Notes: generated by a model from the sequence alone, not told the origin. DNA of 64,000 nt from Sphingomonas montana (GCF_001956315.1 NZ_MOLY01000045.1:1-64000), one strand, 5' to 3'; shown: positions 1 through 9,282, counted from the stretch's first letter. A program made the numbers and translations.

Positions 1-1009
1 CGCCGGCCGCGCCCGCCGTGCCGCCGCCGCCATGGCCGCGCGCGTCCAGTCTGCGGAGGCGGACATCGCCGCCGCCCGCGCCCGCCTCCACCTCATCGAT
101 CTGTTGCGCGTGCGGCAACGCACGCGGCTCGCCGCGGTCCAGGCACCGATCGTGCGGATGGCCGCCGCGCTCCAGACGCTTGCCCGCCGTCCGGCCGCGC
201 TCGCGCTGGTCCAGCCCGGCTCGATCGACGATGTCGTCCATGTCCGCGCGCTGCTTGCCGCCGGCGTCCCCGCCATCCGCACGCGGGCCGCCGGCATCCG
301 CACCGAACTGGCCCGTGCTGACCGGCTTCGGATGCAGGGCGACCGCGCCGCCGCGGCACTCGTCGCGGGGCGGGACCGGCTGGCACGCGAACGCATCGCA
401 CTCGCGCGGATGGAGGCCGGGCACCGCGCGCGCTCGGCCGGCTTCGTCGATTCCGCCATGGTGGAACAGGATCGCGCGCTGGCCCTCGGCGAACAGGCGC
501 GCGATATCGTCGCGTTGATGGACCAGATCGATGTCCGCGCCGCGCGTCGCGAACGGTTGGCGTCGCTGCCCGGCCCGATCCTGCGCCCGCTCGTACCCGG
601 TCTCGCCGCCGTCCCCGCCCCCGTCGCGACCGCCGCCACCGCCGCGCCGCCCTACCGCCTGCCCGTCGTCGGCCGCGTACTGACCGGGCTCGGGGAGGTG
701 TCGGACGCCGGTATCCGCGCCCGCGGGCTGACGCTGTCGACCGCCGCCGCCGCGCAGGTGGTGTCGCCGGCCGCCGGGCGCATCGCCTATGCCGGCCCGT
801 TCCGAGGTTATGGTCGCATCGTGATCGTCGATCATGGCGGCGGCTGGACGACACTGCTGACCGGCCTCGGGCGCACCGGCGTCGCGGCGGGCCAGGCCGT
901 CGATGCCGGCAGTCCGCTTGGCCTTGCCACCGCCGCCCGCCCCGCGATCACGGTCGAACTGCGGCACGATGGCCGCCCCGTCGACATCACGCCGATGGTG
1001 GCGGGATAG
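1..1009 (+). CDS. envC: Murein hydrolase activator, EnvC/LytM-like (5' end missing)
   Basis: The reading frame is open at the left edge, so the N-terminus lies outside the window. The visible N-terminal two thirds are Ala/Arg-rich and helical, as expected for the coiled coil of EnvC-type activators. The last 110 or so residues form a LytM (peptidase M23) fold with the conserved GYGRIVIVDHG strand. The zinc-ligand positions of active M23 enzymes (HxxxD and HxH) are not kept: the equivalent segments read RGLTLS and GWTTLLTGLG. This matches EnvC and NlpD homologues, which bind and activate N-acetylmuramyl amidases at the septum instead of cutting peptidoglycan. The ctpA gene follows after about 113 bases in the same direction, a usual alphaproteobacterial pairing. 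The family call is good; the partner amidase is inferred. Confidence 0.85.
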   Translation, partial: AGRARRAAAAMAARVQSAEADIAAARARLHLIDLLRVRQRTRLAAVQAPIVRMAAALQTLARRPAALALVQPGSIDDVVHVRALLAAGVPAIRTRAAGIRTELARADRLRMQGDRAAAALVAGRDRLARERIALARMEAGHRARSAGFVDSAMVEQDRALALGEQARDIVALMDQIDVRAARRERLASLPGPILRPLVPGLAAVPAPVATAATAAPPYRLPVVGRVLTGLGEVSDAGIRARGLTLSTAAAAQVVSPAAGRIAYAGPFRGYGRIVIVDHGGGWTTLLTGLGRTGVAAGQAVDAGSPLGLATAARPAITVELRHDGRPVDITPMVAG

Positions 1010-1122
1010 GTCCCCGGCCGCGTTTCCAGCAAGCTGCCGTTCAGCCGCGAACGCCGACTATCGCGGCCAGCGGCAACCATGTATCCTGCCCGGCAACGCT
1101 CGTTCGAAAGTCCCGTCGCCCC

Positions 1123-2466
1123 ATGACCAAGGCCCTGTTGCGTCCTCTCCTCCTCGTCGGTGCCGTGGCGCTGGTGCCTGCGGTCACCACGGCCATGGCC
1201 GCCACCGACGTCCAGACCTACCGCGAACTCGACCAGTTCATGAACGTGTTCGAACGGGTGCGCGCCGAATATGTCGACAAGGTCGATGACAAGACGCTCA
1301 TCAAGGGCGCGATCGACGGCATGCTCGCCAGCCTCGATCCGCACAGCTCCTATCTCGACGCGCGCGATTTCCAGAACATGAAGACGCAGACCGACGGCGA
1401 ATATGGCGGCCTCGGCCTTACGGTCGGGATGGAGGATGGCGCAGTCAAGGTGCAGTCGCCGACCGAGGATTCGCCCGCCTTCCGCGCGGGCCTCAAGTCC
1501 GGCGACTATATCACGCATCTCGACGGCAACCTGATCTACGGCGGCACGCTGGACGAGGCGGTCGACAAGATGCGCGGCAAGCCCGGCAGCAGCGTTCGCC
1601 TGACCATCGTCCGCCCCGGCCGCGACAAGCCGTTCGACGTGACGTTGGTCCGCGAAATCGTGACCGTGAAGCCGGTGAAGTGGGAAATCCGCGACCGTGT
1701 CGGCATCATCAACATCAACGCGTTCAGCCGGCTGACCGGCGACGGCGTGCGCTCCGCACTCGTGTCGATCGACAAGGCATCCGGCGGGCGGCCGCTTGGC
1801 TACGTCATCGATCTGCGCTCCAACCCCGGCGGGCTGCTCGACCAGTCGATCGAGGTGGCCGACGCCTTCCTCGACCGCGGCGAGGTCGTGTCGCAGCGCG
1901 GCCGCGAAAAGGCGGACATCGAACGCTATTACGCGAAACCCGGTGATCTCGCGCACGGCCTGCCGATCGTCGTGCTGGTCGACAGCGGGTCCGCATCCGC
2001 CGCCGAGATCGTCGCCGGCGCGCTGCAGGATCAGCATCGCGCGCTCATCATGGGCGAACGCAGCTTCGGCAAGGGTTCGGTCCAGACGCTGCTGCCGCTG
2101 TCGGAGGATACCGCGCTGCGCCTCACCACCGCGCGCTACTTCACGCCGTCCGGCCGTTCGGTGCAGGAAGGCGGGATCGAACCCGACATCCTGGTGCCGC
2201 AGATCAGCGACGCTGATTTCAAGGAACGCCCGCGCCTGCGCGAGGCCGACCTGCGCCGCCATCTCATCAACGAGGTGAAGGTCGACGACAAGATCCTGGA
2301 AGACGACGGCAAGACCGACCCGCGCTTCGCCCAGACCCCAGAACAGTTGAAAAAGGCCGGGATCACCGATTTCCAGCTGACCTACGCGCTCCGCACCGTC
2401 GCCCGCCTCGCCACCCCGGCGGCCACCGCCGCGCTGGCGGGCAGCGGCAAGACCGTATCCAAGTGA
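1123..2466 (+). CDS. ctpA: Carboxy-terminal processing protease (S41 family)
   Basis: A periplasmic serine protease of 447 residues that trims or degrades proteins from the C-terminus. An N-terminal signal peptide ends near TTAMAATD. A PDZ domain covers roughly residues 90-165 and binds the substrate C-terminus. The S41 catalytic core follows, with nucleophile motif GSASAAE and general-base lysine in FGKGSVQT. The Ser/Lys dyad is complete and the length is normal for CtpA. The start follows a 113-base gap after envC. Co-location with envC fits a role in regulating peptidoglycan hydrolases, as known for Ctp proteases in other proteobacteria; the substrate here cannot be read from sequence. Confidence 0.95.
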   Translation: MTKALLRPLLLVGAVALVPAVTTAMAATDVQTYRELDQFMNVFERVRAEYVDKVDDKTLIKGAIDGMLASLDPHSSYLDARDFQNMKTQTDGEYGGLGLTVGMEDGAVKVQSPTEDSPAFRAGLKSGDYITHLDGNLIYGGTLDEAVDKMRGKPGSSVRLTIVRPGRDKPFDVTLVREIVTVKPVKWEIRDRVGIININAFSRLTGDGVRSALVSIDKASGGRPLGYVIDLRSNPGGLLDQSIEVADAFLDRGEVVSQRGREKADIERYYAKPGDLAHGLPIVVLVDSGSASAAEIVAGALQDQHRALIMGERSFGKGSVQTLLPLSEDTALRLTTARYFTPSGRSVQEGGIEPDILVPQISDADFKERPRLREADLRRHLINEVKVDDKILEDDGKTDPRFAQTPEQLKKAGITDFQLTYALRTVARLATPAATAALAGSGKTVSK

Positions 2467-2671
2467 CGAGCGAGAACCGTACTTCGGCGCAGGCCGGGGC
2501 CTCGATGCAACGGTTCCACGCCCGCCCTGGTCTTCACCGGGGTACACGACATTCGTCCCGGCACACCGCGTATCGCGGCGGAGGCCGGGATCCAGCCGGG
2601 TCACAGGTGACGACACGTCGATTCACGCCGAACCAGACCCCCCCCGCCGCGTGGATGCGATCACTGGCAAT

Positions 2672-3148
2672 ATGATTCCCCCCCTCACCCACGCCCGCCG
2701 CCTCGCTCTCCTCGTCCCGGCCATCGCGCTCGGCGGCGCGCTGGGTTCGCAATATCTTGGTGGGCTCTACCCGTGCGAAATGTGCCATTGGCAACGCTGG
2801 CCGCATTATGCCGCGTTGGCGCTCGCACTGGTCGCCTTCGCCGTCCGCGGCGACCGGTCCGTCCGCCCGCTCGTCCTGCTCGCGAGCCTCGCCATCTTCG
2901 TTTCCGGCGCGATCGGCGTCTACCATGCGGGCGTCGAATATCGCTGGTGGGAGGGGCTGACGACCTGCACCGGCCTGGCGACCGGCGGTTCCAGTGCCGA
3001 CATCATGAAACAGATCCTGGCCGCGCCGATCGTCCGTTGCGACCAGCCGCAATGGACGCTGGCAGGAATTTCGCTCGCCGGGTTCAATGCCCTCTTTTCC
3101 ATACCCGCCGCCATCGCCATCTGGGTCCTATGCCTGAAGCCACGCTGA
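2672..3148 (+). CDS. dsbB: Disulfide bond formation protein DsbB
   Basis: An inner-membrane protein of 158 residues that reoxidises periplasmic DsbA and passes electrons to quinone. It has four predicted transmembrane helices and the first redox pair in PCEMCHWQRWPH (CxxC). A second cysteine pair lies in the following periplasmic loop, in TTCTG and VRCDQ. I chose the ATG at 2672; a GTG at 2651 would add seven polar residues before MIPPLTHARR and looks less natural. The 3' end overlaps coq7 by 19 bases, so the two genes are probably translated from one transcript. Confidence 0.93.
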   Translation: MIPPLTHARRLALLVPAIALGGALGSQYLGGLYPCEMCHWQRWPHYAALALALVAFAVRGDRSVRPLVLLASLAIFVSGAIGVYHAGVEYRWWEGLTTCTGLATGGSSADIMKQILAAPIVRCDQPQWTLAGISLAGFNALFSIPAAIAIWVLCLKPR

Positions 3149-3690
3149 GCCCCGCCCCATCCTCCGTAACTGCACGTCCCCCGGCCGCGCACGACTCGAT
3201 GATCCGCGTCGATCAGGCCGGCGAGTTCGGCGCGACCCGCATCTATGCCGGGCAACTGGCGGTGATGGGTGATCGTGGCCGGGCCGCACGGCTGATCGCG
3301 CGGATGGCCGCGCAGGAGGAACGGCATCGCGCGCTGTTCGACCGTATGATCGTCGAACGCGGCGTCCGCCCCACGCTGCTTCACCCGATCTGGAACGTCG
3401 CCGGTTTCGCGCTGGGTGCGGCGACCGCGCTGATCGGGCCGAAGGCGGCAATGGCCTGTACCGCCGCCGTCGAAACCGAGATCGATATCCATTATGAGGA
3501 TCAGGTCCAGGCAATCGGCGATACTGACCCGGAGCTGGCGGCCATCGTCGCGGAATTCCAGGCCGAGGAGGTCGAACATCGCGAGATCGCCCTGGCGGAA
3601 GGTGCGGAAAGCGCGTTCGGCTATCCGGTCATGTCCGCCGTCATCCGGTTCGGCTGCCGCGTGGCTATCGCCGCGTCCAAGCGCATCTGA
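3130..3690 (+). CDS. coq7: Demethoxyubiquinone hydroxylase (Coq7 family)
   Basis: A 186-residue diiron enzyme that hydroxylates demethoxyubiquinone in ubiquinone synthesis. The four-helix ferritin-like bundle shows the expected iron ligands: E in DQAGEFGATRIY, ExxH in QEERHRALFD, E in VETEIDIHYEDQ and ExxH in EEVEHREIAL. The open frame continues far upstream, but the ATG at 3130 starts just before the end of dsbB, gives the standard protein length and leads into the conserved MIRVDQAGE segment. Overlap with dsbB implies coupled translation. Pairing of a quinone-reducing DsbB with a quinone-synthesis gene makes functional sense, but the link is inferred. Confidence 0.94.
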   Translation: MPEATLSPAPSSVTARPPAAHDSMIRVDQAGEFGATRIYAGQLAVMGDRGRAARLIARMAAQEERHRALFDRMIVERGVRPTLLHPIWNVAGFALGAATALIGPKAAMACTAAVETEIDIHYEDQVQAIGDTDPELAAIVAEFQAEEVEHREIALAEGAESAFGYPVMSAVIRFGCRVAIAASKRI

Positions 3691-3756
3691 CGACTGCCGC
3701 AAGGCATCTTCGGGCGCGGTCGCGCGTTCGAACCGGAACAACACAGGGATTTCGAC

Positions 3757-4146
3757 ATGCGCGCACCTCTCCTCCTCGCCACTGCCCTGTTGGCGACCGT
3801 CACCGGCCTGGGGACAGCCGCCCCGGCATCGGCACAGACGCGCGGCACCGTCATCACGATCTTCGGCAACGACAAATGCCCCGTCAGCAACGGTGAACAG
3901 ACCAACATCTGCGTCCGCGCACCCGAGTCCGACCGTTTCCGTATTCCCGAAACACTGCGGGCCACCAACGACGTCGCCCCGTCCGCGCAGGCCCGCGTCG
4001 ATGCGGCGCGTGCGGTCGACAACAGCACGATCGGCACCTGCTCGGCGTCTGGCCCCGGCGGCATGATCGGCTGCCACCGTCAGGATTTCGCCAGAGCGCG
4101 GGCGGAGAACAAGGCGCGCAAGGCCGCAGCCCCCGTCATCAAATGA
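3757..4146 (+). CDS. Small secreted hypothetical protein with four cysteines
   Basis: I do not recognise this 129-residue protein. It begins with a clear Sec signal peptide (MRAPLLLATALLATVTG to an Ala-Ser-Ala cleavage site near residue 26), so the mature protein of about 100 residues should be periplasmic. The mature part has four cysteines (KCPVS, ICVR, TCSAS, GCHRQ) that could form two disulfides, and ends in a basic Ala/Arg/Lys tail. It sits 66 bases after coq7 on the same strand, near dsbB, whose pathway could oxidise it. No enzymatic motif is visible. Confidence 0.75.
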   Translation: MRAPLLLATALLATVTGLGTAAPASAQTRGTVITIFGNDKCPVSNGEQTNICVRAPESDRFRIPETLRATNDVAPSAQARVDAARAVDNSTIGTCSASGPGGMIGCHRQDFARARAENKARKAAAPVIK

Positions 4147-4166
4147 TCCCAGGCGCGACTTAACCG

Positions 4167-4216
4167 CTTCTCATTCGCAATAGCGATTGACTTGATTGCG
4201 ACTGACTATCAATAGC
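4167..4216 (+). promoter_or_regulatory. Two Fur-box-like inverted repeats upstream of the TonB receptor
   Basis: Two AT-richer sites stand out in GC-rich sequence: cttctcattcgcaatagc at 4167-4184, and a site at 4195-4216 with half-sites attgcgact and tatcaatagc. Both resemble the alphaproteobacterial ferric-uptake regulator consensus, which is built from TGCnAnT and its complement. They lie 42-91 bases before the receptor start at 4258. A Fur-family repressor is expected to shut this unit off when iron is plentiful. The match is by eye. Confidence 0.55.
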
Positions 4217-4257
4217 TGCCCCACAGCCGGCTTGTGCCGGCGAAGGGGGAAGCTAGC

Positions 4258-6729
4258 ATGTCAGACGTCACCACCACGCCCGTCCGGTCCGGTCCGATGT
4301 TCTTGGCGCTGGGTTGCGTCGGCTTCATCGCTTCCGCTCCGGCGGTCGCGGCGGAGGCGGATGTCAACCGTGGTGACGGCGCCCCCGATATCCTGGTCAA
4401 CGGCGTGCGCGACAAGCCGCGCCTGATCTCACCGAAAGCGGTCGCCGACCTCATCGACACGCCGCGCTCGGTCGTCGTGATCGACAAGGAGGTCATCCGC
4501 CAGACCGGATCGGCCACGCTGGTCGAGGCACTTCGCACCGTCCCCGGCATCACCTTCGGCGCGGCGGAGGGCGGCAACCCGATCGGCGACCGCCCCTTCA
4601 TCCGCGGGTTCGACAGCCAGGGCTCTACCTACCTCGACGGCGTGCGCGACATCGGCGCGCAGAGCCGCGAAGTGTTCGCGGTCGAACAGCTCCAGGTTGT
4701 CCGAGGGTCGGACAGCACGCTCGGCGGGCGCGGATCGGCCGGCGGATCGCTCAACATCGTGTCGAAACTGCCCGAACCGCGCACCTTCGCCACGGCCGAC
4801 CTCAGCTTCGGCACCGCCGACTACAAGCGGACCGTCGCCGACCTGAACTACGCGCTGTCCGATACCGTGGCGATCCGCCTGAACGGCCTGTGGCACGACC
4901 AGGATTTCGCCGGCCGCGACGCTATCACGGCCAAGCGCTGGGGCATCGCCCCGTCGATCACGATCGGGCTTGGCACCCCCACGCGGCTGACCGCCAGCTA
5001 TTATCATCTGGACAGCGACGAACTGCCCGACAGCGGCCTTCCCTATCTCTACACGATCGGCAATTCGCCGAACCTCGGCACCAGCTATTCCGAACCTGCG
5101 GTCGGCACCTTCACCACCGCGAACGGCGTCACCGGCACGGTCGACCGCGACACCTATTACGGGCTGAAGGCGCGCGACTTCCGCGATGCGAAGACCGACC
5201 AGGCCACGTTGCGCGTCGAACATGATTTTGGCGGCGTCACGCTGCGCAACACGTCGCGGTTCAGCCACACGTCGCAGGGCTATATCTTCACCATGCCCGA
5301 CGACAGCCAGGGCAATGTCTATGGCACCGGCCAGGTCTGGCGGCGCGCCAACACGCGCTTCGGCGCGACGGACTCGATCATCAACCAGACCGACCTGTAC
5401 GGCACGGCATCGACCGGTTCGATCAAGCACAGCTTTGCGGTCGGTGCGGAGGCTTCGTGGGAAAAGGCCGTTCGCGGCACCTATGTCCTGTCCGACGGTC
5501 GCACCGCCCCGCGCTGCAGCGCGCTGGCCATCGCGCGCTTCACCTGCACCAGCGCCTTCGCGCCGCACCCGAACGATCCGTTCGTGAACTACGGCAGCGA
5601 TACCGCAGCGGGCGTCCCCGCTCCGATCACCAGGGGGGCGCCGATCACCCGGACCCAGAATGATGCCCGCACGCTGGCGGTCTACGGGTTCGACTCGATC
5701 ACGCTCACCGACGCGCTGATCCTCAACCTCGGCCTGCGCTACGACAATTTCCGGAACACCGTGCAACCCGGCCTTGCCGCGGCCGCCACGACCGACCGGT
5801 ACGGCCTGACGCGGCAGGACGACCTCATCAACGGCCAGGTCGGCCTCGTCTTCAAACCCACCGCGAACAGCAGCCTGTACGCATCGTTCGCCACCGCCGC
5901 GACCCCGCCGAACAGCCTGCTGGGCGAAGGGCAGGAAGGCAATGGCGTCGCCGCCGCCGCCGGCACCAGCGCGGAACAGCTCGCCGCCGCCCGCGTGCTG
6001 CTCGACGCGTTGCAGGTCGAAAAAACCAAGTCCTACGAAGTGGGCGCAAAGGTCGACCTGTTCGGCCAGCGCCTGTCGCTGACCGCCGCGGCGTTCCGTA
6101 CCGAAACGCAGAATGCCCGCGCCACCAGCGATGCCGGCACCGTCACGTTTATCGGCGAACGACGGATCGAGGGCATCGAACTCGGGGCGAACGGCACCAT
6201 CCTGCCCGGCTGGACGGTCACCGGTGGCTATACCTTTCTCGATGCGCAGGTCGTCGATGGCGGCTTCTCCACGCTGACGGCACCCGCCGTTACGGCGGGT
6301 GGTATCGTGGTTCAGCCCGCCCGGCCCATCTCCGTCGTCTCGATCAACACCGGCCGCCGCTTCCCGCAGACCGCGAAGCACAGCGCCACGCTCTGGACCA
6401 ACTGGCAGGCGACACCCGCGTTCAGCATCGGCGGCGGGGGCTTCTATACCAGCCGGGTGATCGGCGGCTATTCCGACAACCGCAGCGCCGTCCAGAGCGC
6501 GGCCGGCGTCGTCACCGTCGTCCCCGCAACGCGGACCGTCATTCGCTCCGTTCCCGGTTACTGGCGGTTCGATGCGCGCGCCGCCTACCGGTTCAGCGAT
6601 GCGATCGAACTGGCCGTCAACGTCCAGAACCTGACCGACAAGACCTATTTTAATCAAGTCTATACCGCGCATTATGCCGGCATCGCGCCCGGCCGCTCCG
6701 CCTTCGCCACGCTCAGCCTGCGCTACTGA
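4258..6729 (+). CDS. TonB-dependent siderophore receptor, Fiu/PiuA-like
   Basis: An outer-membrane receptor of 823 residues for ferric siderophores, energised by TonB. After a signal peptide ending near APAVAAEAD comes a plug domain (about residues 45-170) with SVVVIDKEVIRQTG and the conserved IRGFDSQGSTYLDGVRD stretch. The 22-strand barrel follows and ends in the required terminal aromatic (ATLSLRY). The start at 4258 has a strong ribosome-binding site (aaggggga, 4243-4250); a GTG at 4234 is less likely. The Sel1 gene follows after 8 bases and the PiuC gene overlaps that one. This trio is known from catecholate-type receptors Fiu and PiuA. The exact siderophore cannot be told from sequence. 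Confidence 0.93.
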   Translation: MSDVTTTPVRSGPMFLALGCVGFIASAPAVAAEADVNRGDGAPDILVNGVRDKPRLISPKAVADLIDTPRSVVVIDKEVIRQTGSATLVEALRTVPGITFGAAEGGNPIGDRPFIRGFDSQGSTYLDGVRDIGAQSREVFAVEQLQVVRGSDSTLGGRGSAGGSLNIVSKLPEPRTFATADLSFGTADYKRTVADLNYALSDTVAIRLNGLWHDQDFAGRDAITAKRWGIAPSITIGLGTPTRLTASYYHLDSDELPDSGLPYLYTIGNSPNLGTSYSEPAVGTFTTANGVTGTVDRDTYYGLKARDFRDAKTDQATLRVEHDFGGVTLRNTSRFSHTSQGYIFTMPDDSQGNVYGTGQVWRRANTRFGATDSIINQTDLYGTASTGSIKHSFAVGAEASWEKAVRGTYVLSDGRTAPRCSALAIARFTCTSAFAPHPNDPFVNYGSDTAAGVPAPITRGAPITRTQNDARTLAVYGFDSITLTDALILNLGLRYDNFRNTVQPGLAAAATTDRYGLTRQDDLINGQVGLVFKPTANSSLYASFATAATPPNSLLGEGQEGNGVAAAAGTSAEQLAAARVLLDALQVEKTKSYEVGAKVDLFGQRLSLTAAAFRTETQNARATSDAGTVTFIGERRIEGIELGANGTILPGWTVTGGYTFLDAQVVDGGFSTLTAPAVTAGGIVVQPARPISVVSINTGRRFPQTAKHSATLWTNWQATPAFSIGGGGFYTSRVIGGYSDNRSAVQSAAGVVTVVPATRTVIRSVPGYWRFDARAAYRFSDAIELAVNVQNLTDKTYFNQVYTAHYAGIAPGRSAFATLSLRY

Positions 6730-6737
6730 GGCGATCG

Positions 6738-7478
6738 ATGACCGCCACTACTGTCGCCCCGCTCGACACGCTGTCTCCGGATGCGCTTGCCGCCGAACTG
6801 TACGGTTCGCCCGAACGGCGCGTCGCGCTGGTCCGCCGCGCGGCGCTGGCCGGCGTGGCGGAGGCGCAGATGGTGCTCGGCCAGCTGCTGCTCGACGGGC
6901 GCGATCTGCCGCGCGATGCCGCCGCCGCGTTCGGCTGGTTCACCGTCGCCGCGCGCGCCGACCATCTGCCGGCCGTCAACATGGTCGGTCGCTGCTACGA
7001 TCTTGGCTGGGGCGTGGCGGTGGACAAGGGCATGGCGGCCCGCTGGTATCGCACCGCCGCCCAACGCGGGCTGGACTGGGGCATGTACAATTATGGCACG
7101 CTGCTCGCTCTCGGCCACGGCGTGCCGCAGGACCGCGCCGCAGGACTCGCCTGGTTCGGCCGCGCCGCCGACATGGGCAATGCGAAGGCCGCGAACTTTG
7201 TCGGCAGCTTTCACGAGGACGGCTGGGTCGTGCCCGTCGATCTTGCCGAGGCCGCGCGCTGCTACGCCGTCGCGGCGGAGGGCGGCGATTTCCGCGGCGC
7301 ATTCAACCATGCCCGCATGATGATCGCCGCGGGTGACCTTGACGCGGCCTACCCATGGCTGGAACGCAGCGCCGCCGGCGGCAACGCCCGCTTCCGCGCA
7401 CAGGCTGCCGCCTGGCTTCGCGCGCACGGCGATCCCGCCTGCGCCGGCTGGGGCCGCCTGTTCGATCTGGCCGCCTGA
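6738..7478 (+). CDS. Sel1-repeat (TPR-like) protein of the iron-uptake unit
   Basis: A 246-residue protein made of Sel1-type helical repeats, about 36 residues each. Examples are [40 protein letters not shown] and [20 protein letters not shown]. Such repeats form a curved scaffold for protein binding. No signal peptide is seen, so it is probably cytoplasmic. It lies between the receptor and the PiuC-type oxygenase; its stop codon overlaps the next start (TGATG). Its position in this iron-regulated trio is conserved in related bacteria as far as I know, but its molecular role is not established. Confidence 0.85.
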   Translation: MTATTVAPLDTLSPDALAAELYGSPERRVALVRRAALAGVAEAQMVLGQLLLDGRDLPRDAAAAFGWFTVAARADHLPAVNMVGRCYDLGWGVAVDKGMAARWYRTAAQRGLDWGMYNYGTLLALGHGVPQDRAAGLAWFGRAADMGNAKAANFVGSFHEDGWVVPVDLAEAARCYAVAAEGGDFRGAFNHARMMIAAGDLDAAYPWLERSAAGGNARFRAQAAAWLRAHGDPACAGWGRLFDLAA

Positions 7479-8158
7479 TGCACGCCATCCCCGACATCCT
7501 GTCCGCTCCGGACATATCCGACATCCGTGCCCGGCTGCTCGCCGCCGACTGGATCGACGGCAACGCCACCTCCGGCACGCAGTCCGCGCTCGCCAAGCGC
7601 AACCGCCAGCTGCCAGAGGAAGCGCCGCTCGCCGCAGAACTCGGCAACCGCATCCTCGACGCGCTCGGCCGATCGCCGACCTTCGTCGCCGCCGCACTGC
7701 CGTTGAAGGTCTATCCACCGCTGTTCAACGCCTATGCCGGGGGTGAGGCGTTCGGCACCCATGTCGACAGCGCGATCCGCATCCGCCGCGGCACCGATTT
7801 CCGGATCCGCTCCGATCTGTCCGCCACGCTCTTCCTGTCCGATTCGGACAGCTACGACGGCGGCGAACTGGTGATCGAGGACGGTCTGGTCCCCCACCGC
7901 ATCAAGCTGCCCGCCGGCCACCTGCTGCTCTACCCCGCCTCGACGCTCCACCGGGTCGAACCGGTCACCCGCGGCACGCGCCTGGCCGCCTTCTTCTGGA
8001 TCCAGTCGATGGTACGCGACACCCCGGCCCGCACCATGCTGTTCGATCTCGACCGCAGCATTCAGGCGCTCGGCGCGGCACTCGCCCCCGGCCATGCAGA
8101 CATCATCCGCCTGACGGGCCTCTACCACAATCTCCTCCGCCGCTGGGCGGACGCCTAA
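7478..8158 (+). CDS. piuC: Fe(II)/2-oxoglutarate-dependent PKHD-type hydroxylase, PiuC/YbiX family
   Basis: A 226-residue dioxygenase, the family's usual length. The metal and cosubstrate residues are present: the HxD pair in [14 protein letters not shown], the distal His in STLHRVEPV and the following Arg in [11 protein letters not shown] that binds 2-oxoglutarate. The ATG at 7478 overlaps the Sel1 stop by one base; a longer in-frame reading is rejected because it would run through the Sel1 gene. PiuC homologues lie next to Fiu/PiuA receptors and are iron-repressed. Their substrate is unknown, although modification linked to siderophore uptake is proposed. Confidence 0.92.
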   Translation: MHAIPDILSAPDISDIRARLLAADWIDGNATSGTQSALAKRNRQLPEEAPLAAELGNRILDALGRSPTFVAAALPLKVYPPLFNAYAGGEAFGTHVDSAIRIRRGTDFRIRSDLSATLFLSDSDSYDGGELVIEDGLVPHRIKLPAGHLLLYPASTLHRVEPVTRGTRLAAFFWIQSMVRDTPARTMLFDLDRSIQALGAALAPGHADIIRLTGLYHNLLRRWADA

Positions 8159-8182
8159 GACGTGGTGCCTTTACCCTGATCC

Positions 8183-8292
8183 GCCCATCCCAAGCGAAGT
8201 CGAGGGACCGGTCGAGCGCAGCCGAGACGTCGACAGCGTCCCTCGGCTGCGCTCGGGGGGAAGGTGCCTCGACTGCGCTCGGCATGGACGGG
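8183..8292. repeat. Dispersed palindromic repeat, family A (REP-like), copy 1
   Basis: A 110-base inverted repeat in the 269-base gap after piuC. The outer arms are cgcccatcccaagcgaagtc and the near-complement ending ctgcgctcggcatggacggg. Inside lies a second hairpin built on gtcgagcgcagccgag and ctcggctgcgctcg. Close relatives occur at 15591-15703 and in part at 35494-35570. The element may end the piuC transcript. The rest of the gap shows nothing else. Confidence 0.85.
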
Positions 8293-8427
8293 TTATGCAT
8301 GGATATGGGCCGAAGTCATCGCGCGCCAAGGCGACCGAAACACATTTTAAAACTGAGCATCGCCACCCTGACCAAGGTTGGCGACTAACCGGTTCCAGCC
8401 CCCGCCGCCTTGCCCTAGACTTTCCCT

Positions 8428-9168
8428 ATGGCTCCACTCCGCATCCTGATCGTCGATGACGAGGCGCTGGCACTCGATCGGCTCGAAACGTTGCTTGCCC
8501 GAATCGCGGATGTCGTGGTCGTCGGTCGCGCCACCGACGGCATCGACGCGCTGGACCGGATCGCCGCGCTGACCCCGGACGTCATGCTGCTCGACATCCA
8601 GATGCCGGGGCTCGACGGGCTCGGCGTCGCGGCCGCGCTCGACGGCGGCCAGCGTCCGGACCTGGTCTTCGTCACCGCGCACGATCATCATGCCCCGGCC
8701 GCCTTCGATGTCGACGCGGTCGACTATCTGCTCAAGCCGGTCGATCCGGATCGGCTGGCCCGCGCCGTCGCCCGCGTCCGCCTGCGCCGTCACGGCCGGC
8801 CGCCCGGCCCCGGCACCACGACCGGCGTCGACGCATCCCCGACCGGCCACGACCTGTGGGTCCCGGACCGCACCGGCCTCCGCCGTGTGGCGGTCGCCGA
8901 TATCGACTGGATCGAGGCGGCGCGCGACTATGTCCTGCTCCACGCCGCGGACCGCAGCCACATGCTGCGCGTCACCATGACCGATCTCGAACGCCGCCTC
9001 GCCGGCTCCGCGCTCGTCCGCGTCCACCGTTCTGCCTTCGTCCGGCCCGACCGCGTCGCCCGCATCGGCCGTTCCGGCCGCACCGCCATCCTCATCCTGA
9101 CCGACGGCACCCAGGTCCAGGTCGGCCCCAGCTACCTCGACCGTCTGGAAGCGATCCTGGCGGGGTGA
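8428..9168 (+). CDS. LytTR-family response regulator (first of two)
   Basis: A 246-residue DNA-binding response regulator. An N-terminal receiver (residues 1-120) carries acidic residues DDE near residue 11, the phosphoacceptor in MLLDIQMPGLDG and the conserved lysine in LLKPVDPDR. A Pro-rich linker leads to a C-terminal LytTR domain (about 145-246) with IDWIEAARDYVLLH and LVRVHRSAFVRPDRV. It should bind a promoter repeat after phosphorylation by a LytS-type kinase. The likely partner is the kinase at 9442; the gap between them holds a strong hairpin, so the genes may be separately transcribed. Confidence 0.92.
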   Translation: MAPLRILIVDDEALALDRLETLLARIADVVVVGRATDGIDALDRIAALTPDVMLLDIQMPGLDGLGVAAALDGGQRPDLVFVTAHDHHAPAAFDVDAVDYLLKPVDPDRLARAVARVRLRRHGRPPGPGTTTGVDASPTGHDLWVPDRTGLRRVAVADIDWIEAARDYVLLHAADRSHMLRVTMTDLERRLAGSALVRVHRSAFVRPDRVARIGRSGRTAILILTDGTQVQVGPSYLDRLEAILAG

Positions 9169-9177
9169 TGCACCCTG

Positions 9178-9206
9178 AAAACCCTCCCCCCACCGGGGGG
9201 AGGGTT
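9178..9206. terminator. Strong hairpin after the first LytTR regulator (family B repeat)
   Basis: A perfect 13-base stem (aaaccctcccccc paired with ggggggagggttt) around a three-base loop, starting 10 bases after the stop codon. Its position suits a transcription terminator, though no clear T-run follows. The sequence belongs to the pyrimidine-rich palindrome family also found at 9260-9282, 40682-40708 and inside murD. Confidence 0.65.
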
Positions 9207-9259
9207 TGGGCGGGGGGCGTAAGCTAGAAAAGACTAGGAACCCAAAACAAGCCCAAACC

Positions 9260-9282
9260 CCCTCTCCCCTTCGGGGAGAGGG
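9260..9282. repeat. Family B palindrome upstream of the LytS kinase
   Basis: Stem ccctctcccc and ggggagaggg around a ttc loop, followed by a purine-rich extension. With the hairpin at 9178 it fills most of the 273-base gap 9169-9441. No promoter could be picked out with confidence. Confidence 0.7.
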
